Shown: one piece after another, positions 23,328-34,427 of the stretch
Layout of the letters: every line of letters begins with the position of its first letter
Numbering within the stretch: the first letter of the stretch is position 1
Assembly: GCA_019400425.1 (NCBI GenBank)
Contig: JAFREE010000006.1
Coordinates: 1 to 64,000 of the forward strand
Direction of reading: 5' to 3'
From: Hymenochaete sp. R1
Lineage: Eukaryota; Basidiomycota; Agaricomycetes; Hymenochaetales; Hymenochaetaceae
Length of the DNA: 64,000 nt
The notes under the pieces: model-generated
The model's database searches: none
The model's input: the letters and a program-made list of their open reading frames with translations, nothing else
What the model was told of the DNA's origin: nothing
Program-made: the position numbers and the translations under genes

Positions 23328-24726
23328 GCATGCGAGCTCATTGGCTTTGCGGATTCCGCTGGTTTGGTGTGTTTGTTGCGGGTTATCAATTGGCTTTACC
23401 TTTCGTCAGTGATTCTTTGCTGTCAACTTCGACTAGCTGCAGTATGGACACGGACAGGGCCCAGCTGGATGCACTTGAAGGCTGGGAACCCCTAGGTGCC
23501 ATCATAGTCCTCTTTCGCCGTATTCGGCAGTGGCTGCCGCACCCGTTCGACCCTATTTCTCTAATCACCGACTTCTGAACCCTGAATGAACCAGCCTAGC
23601 AAAGATTCACTTACTTTAACTCTACTATTTGCCCATCTGTCTCCTTTCCGTAACTCAAGACTTGTCTTCCTGTTTGATCTTATTCGTGTATTGACCTCAT
23701 CCTTCATCTCCATTGAGCAGGGATATGGCCTTTGTTTGACTCTTCTCTTATTGCCTATTCCTGTAATGAAATGTCCTGAAAACGTTGACATTGCAATTCT
23801 TTGTTGCTTGTTTTACTACTTTTTTTGATGGACGACGAGGTCTCTGCAATCTCGTATATCATTTGAATAATCTCGAAGTAATGTTCTGCTACTGGCTTCC
23901 AAGATTCCCTCGTCGCCTTCGTGACAAAAAGCCTTCGTCAGTTCGATGGGTCATCAGACATTTACTCCTTCGCAAATGGCCGTGAAGTAGATGCAAGCCA
24001 GTCTCTGAGCCCTCACGATGACTCAGAATGCAATATCTACGGGAGCTAGTCGTAACCCTCATGCGAGAAGGCTCACGAAATCGCCGTAATCCTACATAGG
24101 TGATGAGTAAGTTCCCGTTCTCCTATGAGAATCTCGTATTATGATGCATACCGATTTACCCCGAAGAAAGCAACGTAGCTGCCCCACGGCACTTACTAGT
24201 GAGTACAAAGATAGACGCGTGGCTGTCGACACTTTACTGCTCTCACTCAAGCTTGCCCACAAGGACACATAACTGACTGTACGTATTATCTCAGTTCTGA
24301 GATAAGGCGGTGAAGAGGATGAGGGTATCAACATTTTATACTAAACTCAAGACATAAATGGCCCATGTTACCAGTCACATACAATTCAAGGGAAATTCAA
24401 TCGAAGAGGAAGGTATCACGCGATTTCGGGAAAGGGGAGGCAAGAAATATACGCGGGAACAAGGCTCTTAAGAAGTAAAGAGATACCAAGAAGATATAAA
24501 AGAGACGCAGGGTAAAAAAAAAAGTGGGGAGGGAAAGAGTAGCTAATTGGGGAGTGAATCGTTGAACAATAACTTATCTCATTCGTTGCTCAGTCGTTAG
24601 ATGGGTCACAGATTTAATCAACCAGCCAAGAACCATTGACATCGTCTTTGGTCGCCGCCACCATCCATTTTCGTCGTCATAAAGCATTGCTTACTTTTCC
24701 AATTCCAACGACACCTTGCCATTGGT
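23328..24726. other. convergent intergenic region, H2A.Z to palI
   Basis: 1.4 kb with no supported exon. It contains the 3' UTRs of both genes and AT-rich, T-tract-rich DNA. Confidence 0.35.
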
Positions 24727-26183
24727 TTAATAACCTGTCCTCCTGAATCGGGACCAGAATGGCTTTCTCCCGCCCGTGGTGGTCATGGGGTACGAGCTGC
24801 TTGCACCCTCCATGCGCGCCTTGCGGCGTCCGAAGCAGACGGTGCAGCCCGCAAAGCAGAGGAGGAAGAAAGAGACGAAAGTGAGCCAAAAACCTGTGTC
24901 CGATATTGAGAGTAATAATAATTGCAGTGACAGGTAGGAGAGGGAAGAGACGAGAAACCGAATGAAATGAATCGGTCAGTAAAAAGTCATCACGAGCAAG
25001 GATGGAATACTTGGAGAAGAAACGTACCAGGAGCAGTATCCACGTTCGGTTCGACGTCGCTCAAGTCATCGACACGGTGCTTGACCCACGCAAGAAGTGC
25101 AATATCACACGCGAAAGCGATGAGGGTGATAAGCGCCGCAAGGAAGGATAGAAGGGACGAGATGAGCGTTACAGCGTGGTGGACGGAGAACGAGAATAAG
25201 AAGGCAATGAAGGTCACAGCCGCCGCTATTGAAATTTACGGTTCGTTTTGGGTAAAGTTTAGTGAGTGGCTGCGTTAACGATGCTTAAAATGAGAAAATG
25301 GACGAACCGACGGGGTGGATCGCAAGTCCGCGAGTCCAGCTGGATGCGATGGTCTCAGAGGGACCATTATTGGGTGAATGAAGCGTCAATGAGTATGCAT
25401 GACCTGGATGAATCGTAGGCTGGATTAGTATTCAACGGCTAAGAGACGAGTGTGGAAATAAGGAAATAAAAATGAGGAAATCAAAGTATACGAGTGTACT
25501 GATGACGAGTATCAAGTTGACCAGAGTCTCTGATCCCGAAATTGTCATCATACGGGTCTATAGGCATAGGTAAAATCTCTCTCGCCCCCACTATGTCCAT
25601 CTTCGGAATTAAACCGCCTGACTCGAACGCCCAGCCGGGATCTTTTCATAAGGAGCTTTACGCTCAAAGCACCCGTTCTCATTATGGTGTATCTCGCTCT
25701 GGACTGGTTACACGAGAAACGAGGGCGAAGGACAACAGGGAAAAAGGAATGGCATTACCAGAAAAATGTGCTTACCTGTAGTCGTGCAGTTACGATCATC
25801 GCTCGTAGGGCTATTAGTACAGTATCCCCTACCATTCCAAGTCAGATATACTTTCGTATAGTAAACGAAATACTTTTAAACTCACCAGATTCCAAACTAG
25901 TCCATTGGCACAAAAATTCCACAAGAAAAACGTCGCCACGAAAAAAACATAGACATTCGACGTGTCAGCCTCTTGCCTTCGCCCACATCGTTCCAAGGCG
26001 CATAGAAGGAAAAGACGATTGACTCACGCGAATTTGATTAATCCCGTCTACGTCCGTGGTCCTGAAATGCACACGTGTGACATCCATAGCGGGTATGAAT
26101 GGTACAGAGATGGAGACAAGGATGAGGAGGACGAGAGCCGAGAAGAGGATGATGATGCCCGGGATGCAGAATGTGCGCCTCAT
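24727..26183 (-). CDS. palI: PalI/Rim9 (SUR7/PalI family) membrane protein
   Basis: Six exons, complement(join(24727..24893, 25028..25225, 25308..25403, 25776..25828, 25886..25896, 26028..26183)), give 226 residues. The first membrane segment (IIILFSALVLLILVSISVPF) is followed by an extracellular loop with the family motif FGIWGYC and further cysteines (NCTTTG). After GLAIHPV come three more membrane segments (AVTFIAFLFSFSV, ISSLLSFLAALITLIAFACD, TFVSFFLLCFAGC), with VKHRVDDLSDVEPN between the last two. Pal/Rim9 proteins act at the plasma membrane in ambient-pH signalling. One exon is only 11 nt and encodes the start of FGIW. The 372-nt intron is the longest in the gene. An in-frame ATG at 26,216 would add 11 residues. 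Confidence 0.85.
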
Positions 26184-27006
26184 GTTGTTCGACTGACCGA
26201 CGATTGTCCTCTTCAACGAAAATGTTCGACTTCCTTTCCTTGCTTTTTCACGAAGCTAAGGCCACAACAGCAGCTTTTGTCGCGTTTACTTGCTGGACAA
26301 ATGGCCAAGCGACGAAGATGGTGGGAGGAAGGTAGCGAGGCGAACTTGGATATAGTACGGCGTTGGGGCCAGCGGGGCTGATTTTATTTATTTACCACGA
26401 TTGACGCGTTCAACTCGCTAATCAGGCTTAGCCCTGAATGACTTCATCAATCAATCTGAGTGCACAACTCTGGCCGTTTATTTTAAATTCCCATATTATG
26501 ATTCAATGACCACAACCATCATGGCAACTTCGGTCTGCAACCTAGATGCACTGATATATTCCGTAAGAAATAATGGGCGGTCGATCGCCATTTCTTCTCA
26601 TCACTCGGCCCAGACTCGAGGATGTGATAATTGTAAACTGCATTGACGGGCGTGCAGAAAAATTGGTATAGGTACACCGAACATGGCAACAGTCATGAAA
26701 ATAAAGAAGAGCAAGAAACGAGGAGGGTTAGGGTGGGAGACACGAGTGAGAAAAAGCTGGGCGTTGTGGTCCCTGCAAAGTTGAACAGTGAATGAACGAA
26801 AGATTGCTCCGTTGAGCGTACTCCAGAGGCAACCGATACCGATCCAGTGATATCAGCAAACGAATGAGAAATCCAACGGAGATGATGGACGTAGGGGAGA
26901 CAAAGGATGAGAAAAAAATGGAACAGGTGAAGTTCGAACACTGTGGACATAAAGGAAGGTAGATTGATCGATGAGAATGCGCGTTTCATCCGCTCTCAAT
27001 ACATAC
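26184..27006. other. intergenic region between two minus-strand genes
   Basis: About 820 bp with no supported exon. It includes the 3' UTR of the thaumatin-like gene and the promoter of palI. Confidence 0.35.
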
Positions 27007-28298
27007 TCATGGGCAGAAAGTAATGGTATAATCAGCCGCCTTCGCCGAATCACACATCCACAGAGCAGTACCACTACTCTCATCATAGGCGTAGGCGTAC
27101 GAGTTCGGGCATCCATCCTGGAAAAGTACGCAACGATCTGTTCATCATCGATGCCATATCAAACTTAGACTTAGACTTACCTTGAAATACGAGTAATATT
27201 CCACGCCCGAAGAGGGGCACGTCGCTGCCGTGCTATGGTCACCTGTGCAGCAGTTGGCGGAGTTTGCTGATTTCGAAACTCGTTAGCCGCCAATATCAAG
27301 GGGAATATGATAGAGACATACTGGGGTCGCCGTCAAGGTTGGCGAAGCACGCCGTCTCACAGCCGACGACAGCGCCGCTCGAATCAGCGAGCGCGAGTTC
27401 GCTTGGACCTGCAACGTTGAATTTTTTTAAAAAAAAAGAACAAGTTCACGAAAAAAGAAGTTCAATTACAGTTGGCGTTCAAGTCGGTTGGGCAGTCTGC
27501 CGTAGAGCAGCCAACATTATTCGTGACCGCCATAGGGGTGTCAAAACCGTCCACAAGAGAAACTAGTCATTCGCAGATTTAATTTCACCCTGTAAAGTCG
27601 AATAACAATGAAGACTTGCCATCATAGAAATCCTGGTTTCCGTCGCCTTGAAGCGTCCATTCGGCTACAGTCACTGGTGGAACGCCCTGAGAGAATTGGC
27701 CAGGACAAGTGTAATCAGTATGCTGATCTGAACGGGACACAAAATTGACTTACAGTGCCTGTAGATGGGTCACACTCAAGACCGCCGTTGCATCCTCCAG
27801 TTACACAGGAAGTTGGACCCTGGACTGTGCTGAAGTCGCATTCCCTGCGGCCCCAGATCCGACCTGCTTTCCAGTCGTCGGGCACCGAAAAGCTGACGGA
27901 AGTGCCTGCATCCTGCTCCCAGCTACGATTAGACGAACAAGGCGTTGAATAAGCAATATTATTTGTTGTGGGATTTGAATGAAATGACACGGGACCAGCT
28001 TACCCCGTAGGCTGGTCAGGCTTGCTTGTCCCAACATTAAGGTCAGTGAAGATCTGCCCAAGAATAGAAATGGAAGGCTAGGTCAGGACCACTTCGAACA
28101 CTCATTCGAGCTAAAGCGACTTACAGCTGGCCTACGTTCAAAGGTGTGTTAGTGCTGCGTGAGACTGTCAGTGTGGTACATCGACAGGAAGACGAACCAG
28201 ATGGTGTACGAGCAGCTGTTCACGACAGTGAACGTCCGTGCTGAGACAGTAGCAGCAAACGTGAGAAGGGCAGCGGTGACCTTGATGGAAGGAGACAT
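27007..28298 (-). CDS. secreted thaumatin-like protein
   Basis: Nine exons, complement(join(27007..27117, 27181..27266, 27322..27408, 27470..27562, 27620..27686, 27754..27922, 28004..28053, 28125..28131, 28198..28298)), give 256 residues. A signal peptide (MSPSIKVTAALLTFAATVSA) precedes TFTVVNSCSYTIWPAIFTDL, SVSFSVPDDWKAGRIWGRRE, CVTGGCNGGLECDP, the REDDD-cleft segment (AEWTLQGDGNQDFYDVSLVD), cysteine pairs (GCSTADC, NCCTGDH) and the C-terminus AKAADYTITFCP. Basidiomycete family members bind or hydrolyse beta-1,3-glucan and act in wall remodelling or defence. Odd features are a 7-nt exon (28125-28131, encoding WPA with its neighbours) and an intron with a GC donor (GCAAGT at 27,614-27,619). 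A TATAAAG box sits about 110 bp upstream. Confidence 0.93.
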
Positions 28299-28997
28299 TA
28301 TTTCCCAGACAAAAGGATGAAAAGGCAGAGCTTGAATGGTAGAAAGGGAACGGAAACGTCCAATCTGACAAAATGCAGAATGCAGTCTATTGCCCATCAG
28401 ACGCCTCTCTTTATACCACTTTTCTCACCCACCAGCTCCCGGTGTCTGGATAAATTTCAGTGACATAGGGAGCGCTAGTGCGCAGCACCCTCGTCGCCCC
28501 CCTCAAGCAAATCATGAAAATTGAGACACATGGATCCCATCGTTACTGACTCGTCAGCTGCTATCGCCCGTCCGAGCCGAGAGGCGCTGAAATGTTGACA
28601 CGTATATGCCACATTTGAAATTCCGGTAGTTTTTCTCTCTTTCTGCCTTCATGTCTTTGTCTTTCGGCTGTGCTGGCACCGAGGACATACGACATAGTAG
28701 GAAGGCATATGTTTTTTTTTGAGAAAGTACCTGTCACGAGGATGGACCATTAGGTCGAGTGTTACACGCTAAGCAATGAACGTGTGAGCGCCCTCGGAGA
28801 GAAACGATCATGACTGAGGCTAGATTACTTACCGAGAAATTGCTTGTCCGACACAAATTTGTAGCCCAACTGAGTTGAGCTTGGTGGTTGACGACCTTCG
28901 GGATCCACATCAGTACAACACCGGTCCTATGTTGCTACACATTAATTGCATCCCATATACGAAGACAAAGTTTTCATTAAGCGAAGGCGCCGTGCCT
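28299..28997. other. upstream flank of the thaumatin-like gene
   Basis: No exon is recognised. It contains the TATAAAG box of the thaumatin-like gene (minus strand, about 28,409-28,415) and the 3' flank of the membrane-type orphan. Confidence 0.35.
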
Positions 28998-29830
28998 TTA
29001 GTCATAGCGAAAATCATCTGAAACCACCGAAACGGTAACCTCGCTTAGTATGATCTCATAAAGCAGTTCGGGGAGGAGAACCGTCGAGACCCTCAAGCGA
29101 TGCGCAGAGCACATGCTCTGAGAGTCCGTCAAGGCACTCGAAGGGCCATACGATTATCAGTCGGCAGATAGAAAACAGCATGCGTCGGCGACATATCTTC
29201 ATATCGTTTCCCATGGCCCTGAAAATCATCATATCGAAAATATTCTGTCCGAAGAGTCGTGAGATTATCGACGAACCTAAAGACAAAGAGCTGATGGTCT
29301 GGATGGTCATACGGATATCCAAAACATGATCAAAGTTAGAGCAATGGAGCTGACATGCTCAAGTTTGAACACACACGGTATGAATCGCGGGAAATTCACC
29401 CCAGAAGGCCCCAAACCGACCAAAAAAAAGGGAAGGATTGCATCCATAACGTCTATAACCACCATCAAAGCGAAATCACGCTCGAGGTAAACTTGTGAGA
29501 GAACGCAGAAGTGGGCGCCGTAATGCATGTGCACCGTCGTCACGATTCAAAGATTGCTGTTCGAGCGCCGAAGATATTAGGAGGTGACATTCACAGATGA
29601 TTCACTGATTCAGTCGAGGAGCTCCGGACAGCGCACTGGACATGTGGGAAACCAAGAGCATACGATACGTCCCAAGTTTGCGAGGAATACAGAATAGAAG
29701 CACTGTCCCGTCTCGACGAGGAAAATTGGCGCTCTTCGCAGGTCGAAGAGCTTGAATGATGAAGTATCCCGCGTGAAGCATGAGATTCAAAAGTTCATCA
29801 TGATCCTATTGAAGCCACAGATATCGCTTC
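28998..29830 (-). CDS. membrane-type orphan protein, partial model
   Basis: A minus-strand gene with at least three in-phase coding blocks. A hydrophobic block (about 29,330-29,545) reads FALMVVIDVMDAILPFFLVG, then FKLEHVSSIALTLIMFWIS. A second (about 29,180-29,270) reads SRLFGQNIFDMMIFRAMGND and KICRRRML. The last (28,998-29,140) reads ALTDSQSMCSAHRLRVSTVL, then LPELLYEIILSEVT. This is a membrane span followed by an amphipathic C-terminal helix. I recall similar endings in uncharacterised Agaricomycete proteins but cannot name a family. The 5' exons were not resolved, so it could be a partial or decaying gene. Confidence 0.4.
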
Positions 29831-30304
29831 ATGCCCCTTGATTAATGCATATAAGCAGTGTGCGGTATCCATGTCGTTAGTAATTGCTGCTGTTACAAAA
29901 AATCACAGATGGCGTATTAGGGATAAGAATAGGTGAGACGATGTGATGTGGTGATGTGTGCAATGAAGAACTTCAAGAAGACGAAGACTAAGACTGAGAG
30001 AAATTGCCGAAGTACGCGTGACCGTGAAAACGAAATGCCTTATTAGAAACCCTCGATTTAATAAAGATGTGCTCGCCGCTCTGTGCACTCAATCGATTAA
30101 AAACTGAAGACCTTAGGTCACCTCTCACTGTGGCACAACAATAATTACTTCGGACAGAGCTGTATCATTCTCAAGTTATCACTAAAGACTCAATCTTTCC
30201 CCACATATAGTGATCGAGTCAGCTGGCTCGCTACAATGAATTCGTGCTCAAAATTTCTGGACAAGTGTGGATCGTTTTGAGAATTATCCGGCCGTCCTAG
30301 CTAC
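29831..30304. other. intergenic region
   Basis: No exon is recognised between the membrane-type orphan and esterase 2. Confidence 0.3.
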
Positions 30305-31962
30305 TTAAGTATTCCACTGGCTTTCCGGCTGAAAGCCGTTCTCTTTCAGCCACGTTTCAAATTCGCCCGCGATCTTCTGGTGCCCAGCAACGGTCGGGTG
30401 TTCATTGCTGTAATTTTTTTCAAAAAGAAAAAAAAAATTAATGAATGCTGCAAATACTTCCAAATTTCAGATAAAGAAGATACATACTCTGCGAAGATGT
30501 CCTCATACCCGACCCAACCTGTAGTGTTAATGAGCCGAGTATTTTGACCGCCCTGAGATTCCCTGGTAGAAAGAAAGACCAGAGACCTGGTAAGCAGATT
30601 TGATGCTCACTGATGAAATTGTACGTACCATTCCGATAGTATCTGTTCGAACGATCCAGGATAGTAGTATCCGATATCACCGCTTGGTTGTGGCCAGCCC
30701 CACTATCAACGAGCATGAACTTTCAACTTTCTCGGTATCTGTATTTAAGAAGGGCTCACATCAGTCAATATAAGTATTGGTTGGTCTGGGTAGACCTGAC
30801 GTAACTTGGCCAAGAAGCTCAGGTAGCTCTGTCCAGAAGGCATTGAGCCCTTTATCCCCTTTTTTCATACGAGCAATCATCTCACCTGAACGAATGTATC
30901 TTGCGGAACGCTATTGCCATTGTCATTCGCTCTACAGTATGCCATATTAGAGCTTTGGTAACAGATTCTGTCTTCCTTGAAAAAGTATTCGCATACCCGA
31001 GATAGCTTACTATGACGTCAGGTGCTGGCTTGTCCTTCGAGAAATCCCATGGAGTTGTGAAATTATGATCATCATCCCAGATGTAGCCCGCGTCTTCCGT
31101 CTGCAATCGGCGGTCAATAAACTCAGGTCCTACCTCGAGGCCTAAGAAATAATGGACTTACGTCAAAGAACTGGACAATCATGCCATTTTTATTCCCATA
31201 AGACTCGATATCCTATAATTCATATGATACCGGAAGAATAATCATAGATACTATGTTAACTTACAGTCAATGCGATTCCGGGCTGTGCGACAATAACAGT
31301 CTCAGCTTTGAATGCTTCCCCAGTGAGGAATGGCCATGCTTGGTCTACGCCATCCGGGAGATACTGGCCTGCAGAAAGTGAGTCGCCGATGAACTGGAAC
31401 GTAAAGTTGGAAGGCGTGTACGGAAGCAAAGTAGATCCCTGAATGAGCCAGAGAAAATAAAAAGGGCCGTGAATATGCGAATTCATAGCAAGACGCCGAA
31501 ACCAATCGACTCACCGAGTTCAGTGTTATAGATTCCAGTTGGATCCGATTGTTCTGCCACCCAACAGAATTGATACGCACGACAGAGTTGCCAGTTGTAT
31601 TATTAATTATGCTCGTGGTATTGAGTGGGATAAAGTTTGAGCCCGAAGTGACATTGAGGAAGTAATATGGTTCGTAGTTGAGGGATATACCAAGCGTAGC
31701 GTTCGAGATTGTATTGTTACCGAGATTAAGTACCAATGAGTCGAGTCCTTGGACGTTGAGTTTGAACCCCGTGCTCCCCCTTGTATGCGAAATTAGAATT
31801 TCCTCGAAATAACTTGGAACGTACGGCGACTCACCACCAAGACGTCTGTGTTGAGTCCCAACGACCATGGTAGTAGATGTTGGGGTCAGTATTGTTGATT
31901 ATCACCTGCGCTTGCGCAATAACGGACAATGCTCCAACGATGAATATCAGCGGTTCGAACAT
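30305..31962 (-). CDS. secreted SGNH/GDSL esterase, CE2-like (paralogue 2)
   Basis: Ten exons, complement(join(30305..30407, 30488..30562, 30629..30702, 30760..30828, 30886..30931, 30997..31100, 31162..31212, 31265..31438, 31515..31779, 31835..31962)), give 362 residues. Exon lengths equal those of paralogue 1 except the last (103 against 112 nt). A signal peptide (MFEPLIFIVGALSVIAQAQ) precedes the beta-sandwich (YYHGRWDSTQTSWW) and the SGNH domain: IGDSLSAG (Ser151), LGANDNG, and DNEHP with Asp329 and His332. Predicted to remove acetyl groups from polysaccharide outside the cell, as inferred for the family. The C-terminus is three residues shorter than its sisters because of an earlier stop (QWNT). 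Next gene on the same strand is paralogue 3, 782 bp upstream. Confidence 0.88.
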
Positions 31963-32744
31963 CTTATTCTCGCAAATTTCAGTCGTGCTCGTGACAACTT
32001 TATACCCTGTCTGTCTGTGCTCATTATTCGGAGATAGAACACCATCCACTTCTTAGAACACAAAGCCATACCGGCCCTTTAAGACTAGAGTCATGCCGAG
32101 AAAACACCGAGGCACTTCTAATCGACCTGATGACCTGATATCGTGTCTAGCAGAAGGTTGTTTGCACCACTAAATTGTGTTGCGTGCTAACACGGCGGTA
32201 GTTTGACTCTGTTCGCAGAAGAACTAATGTCGAATGAATTTGACTTCGAGCCGTTGGAGCCATTACATCTGTTTATTCAAGTTATAATTAGTCTCTCCAT
32301 CAAGAGTGATTGACCCAGGCTATATATTCTTACACTTTGTGAATCCTGTACTTTGGCCTCAAGGTAACTGGTCATGCGACTTAGCACCAACGAGGTAAAA
32401 TCCGATAGAAAGCCTTCATTCTAAAATCGGAAGCGCTCGATATAATATCGGGGACCGATAAATTCCGCTAAAAGCAAGGAGCACAAGTCTGACGGGATTT
32501 CAAAGATAGCCAGGAAAGAGGACTCTGGTACAGATTTCTTTCGATTATCATCTCTGCGATCAAAGAAATGGAAACATTCGATCGCATTGAGTATCTTCCT
32601 GCGCGTCAGTCTCTTTCCCGGCGAATCATTGAAAATTTAGCAACCGGATTTAATGTTCTTAGAACTCACTACTTGTCATATCAAGAAACAGACATGTACG
32701 AAGACCGACTGATCACACCTGCTTCATCACGAGGTCTTAGCCAT
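31963..32744. other. intergenic spacer of the tandem esterase pair
   Basis: 782 bp between the end of paralogue 3 and the start of paralogue 2. It carries the promoter of paralogue 2, with a TATAAAG box on the minus strand at 31,998-32,004. Confidence 0.4.
31998..32004 (-). promoter_or_regulatory. TATA-like box of esterase 2
   Basis: TATAAAG on the minus strand, 36 bp before the start codon at 31,962. Confidence 0.45.
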
Positions 32745-34427
32745 TCAAACCACCTGCGTGCCCCACTGAGTCTCCGGCTGGAAGCCATTATCCTTTAACC
32801 AGCTCTCAAACTCGTTCGCGATCTTCTGGTGCCCAGCAACCGTCGGGTGCTCGTTGCTACAAGGCACGCATCCACTCTTTGTCAACACCGCCAAACAAAA
32901 AAAAATATCACCATAGAAAAATAGTGCTTACTCTGCAAAGATGTCCTCAAAATCGACCCATCCAGTCGTGTTCACTATCTGGACGTTTTGTCCGCCTTGC
33001 CCTTCCCTAACAGAGAACGAGATATTCATACCCTTCCCTCAAATTAAGAGCGAAAGTTGGATTTTTCGGCTTACCATTGAGAAACGATTTGTTCGGATGC
33101 TCCAGGGTAGTAGTGTACAACTTCCCCGTCGGGCTGTGGCCAGCCCCACTATTGATACAGTCGGGTCCATGTCCTTCAGCGTCATGTGAATGGTTCAAAA
33201 ATGCTTACATCAGTCAGAATAAGGATCGGCTGATCTGAGTAAATCTGGCGCAGCTTGCTCAGGAAGTCCAGATAGTTCTGAAGCCGAAAAGTCAGAGTCA
33301 AATCACTACACTGGTACAAGTAGATGCGGATTTCATACTTGAATGAATGCGTCTTCTGTAACACCCCTCCCATTATCGTTCGCGCTACATACGGACGAAT
33401 TTGTGAGTAAGTATATCCAAATTTCGACGCACGATAAAAAGCTCACGTACCCAAGATAGCTAACAATGATGTTGGGTTGGGGCTGGTCCTTAGAGAAGTC
33501 CCAAGGTGTCGTAAAATTATGATCATAATCGTAAATATAGCCCGTATCCTCCGTCTGTCTCCATCCTATGAGCTTTCCACAATATGAGCGAGATAGAAAG
33601 GAAACTTACGTCGAAGTATTGGACGATCATGCCGTTCGGATTGGAACAAGAGACAACATCCTAGAAGAAACTAAATGAGGCCAGAGACAGAGACAGAGAC
33701 AGGCGCGCAGGGGGTGCAACCGTGCAAGTACTCACAGTCAGGGCAATACAAGGCTGTGCGATGATGAGTGTTTCGGCTTTGAAAGCTTCTCCAGTGAGGA
33801 ACGGCCATGCCTCGTCTACGCCATTTATAAGGAATTGCCCTGCCGTCAGAGAGTCGCCGATGAACTGGAACGTGAGGTTTGATGGGGTGTACGGAAGCAA
33901 ACTAGCCTCCTAGAAGAGAAATTTACATCTGAGAGTCAGTGTGCATTGCGCTGAGGTAGTTAAAGAAGAGTAACCCACCGGGTTTAGGGTGACTGAGTCC
34001 AATTGGACCCGATTGTTCTCCCACCCGACCGAATTGATACGTACGATCGTGTTGATTGCAGTGCTCTCGCCCCCGCTTGTGAAGTTCAGCGGAATCGTGT
34101 TCGAGCCTGAAGAGACGTTGAAGTAGTAATACGGTTCATAGTTGAGAGAAACACCAAGCGTGGCGTTCGTCACCGTATCGTCGCCAAGGTTGAGAGTCAA
34201 AGACCCAAGATCCTGAACATTTAACTTAAACCCCGTGCTTCCCCTATGCTGCCCGGTCAATTTCGATTAGAAAATAAAATTGAAAGATGAGTGACTCGCC
34301 ACCAAGATGTTTGAGTCGAATCCCAACGACCATGGTAGTAGATATTAGGGTCTGTGTTGTTTATCGTGATCTGCGCTTGCGCTGCAGCGAGCAACGCGCC
34401 GAAGCCACATAACAATACTCTAAGCAT
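32745..34427 (-). CDS. secreted SGNH/GDSL esterase, CE2-like (paralogue 3)
   Basis: Ten exons, complement(join(32745..32856, 32932..33006, 33075..33148, 33209..33277, 33339..33384, 33451..33554, 33610..33660, 33736..33909, 33979..34243, 34300..34427)), give 365 residues. Every exon length equals that of paralogue 1. A signal peptide (MLRVLLCGFGALLAAAQAQ), the beta-sandwich (NIYYHGRWDSTQTSWW) and the SGNH domain are present: IGDSLTAG, LGANDNG and DNEHP. Thr replaces Ser two residues after the nucleophile and Cys replaces Gly in QPCIALT, small changes beside the active-site loops. The first intron begins with GC (GCGAGT) where the sister genes have GTAAGT and GTGAGT, so it is either a GC-AG intron or a splice-site lesion. 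The catalytic residues are all present. Confidence 0.86.
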
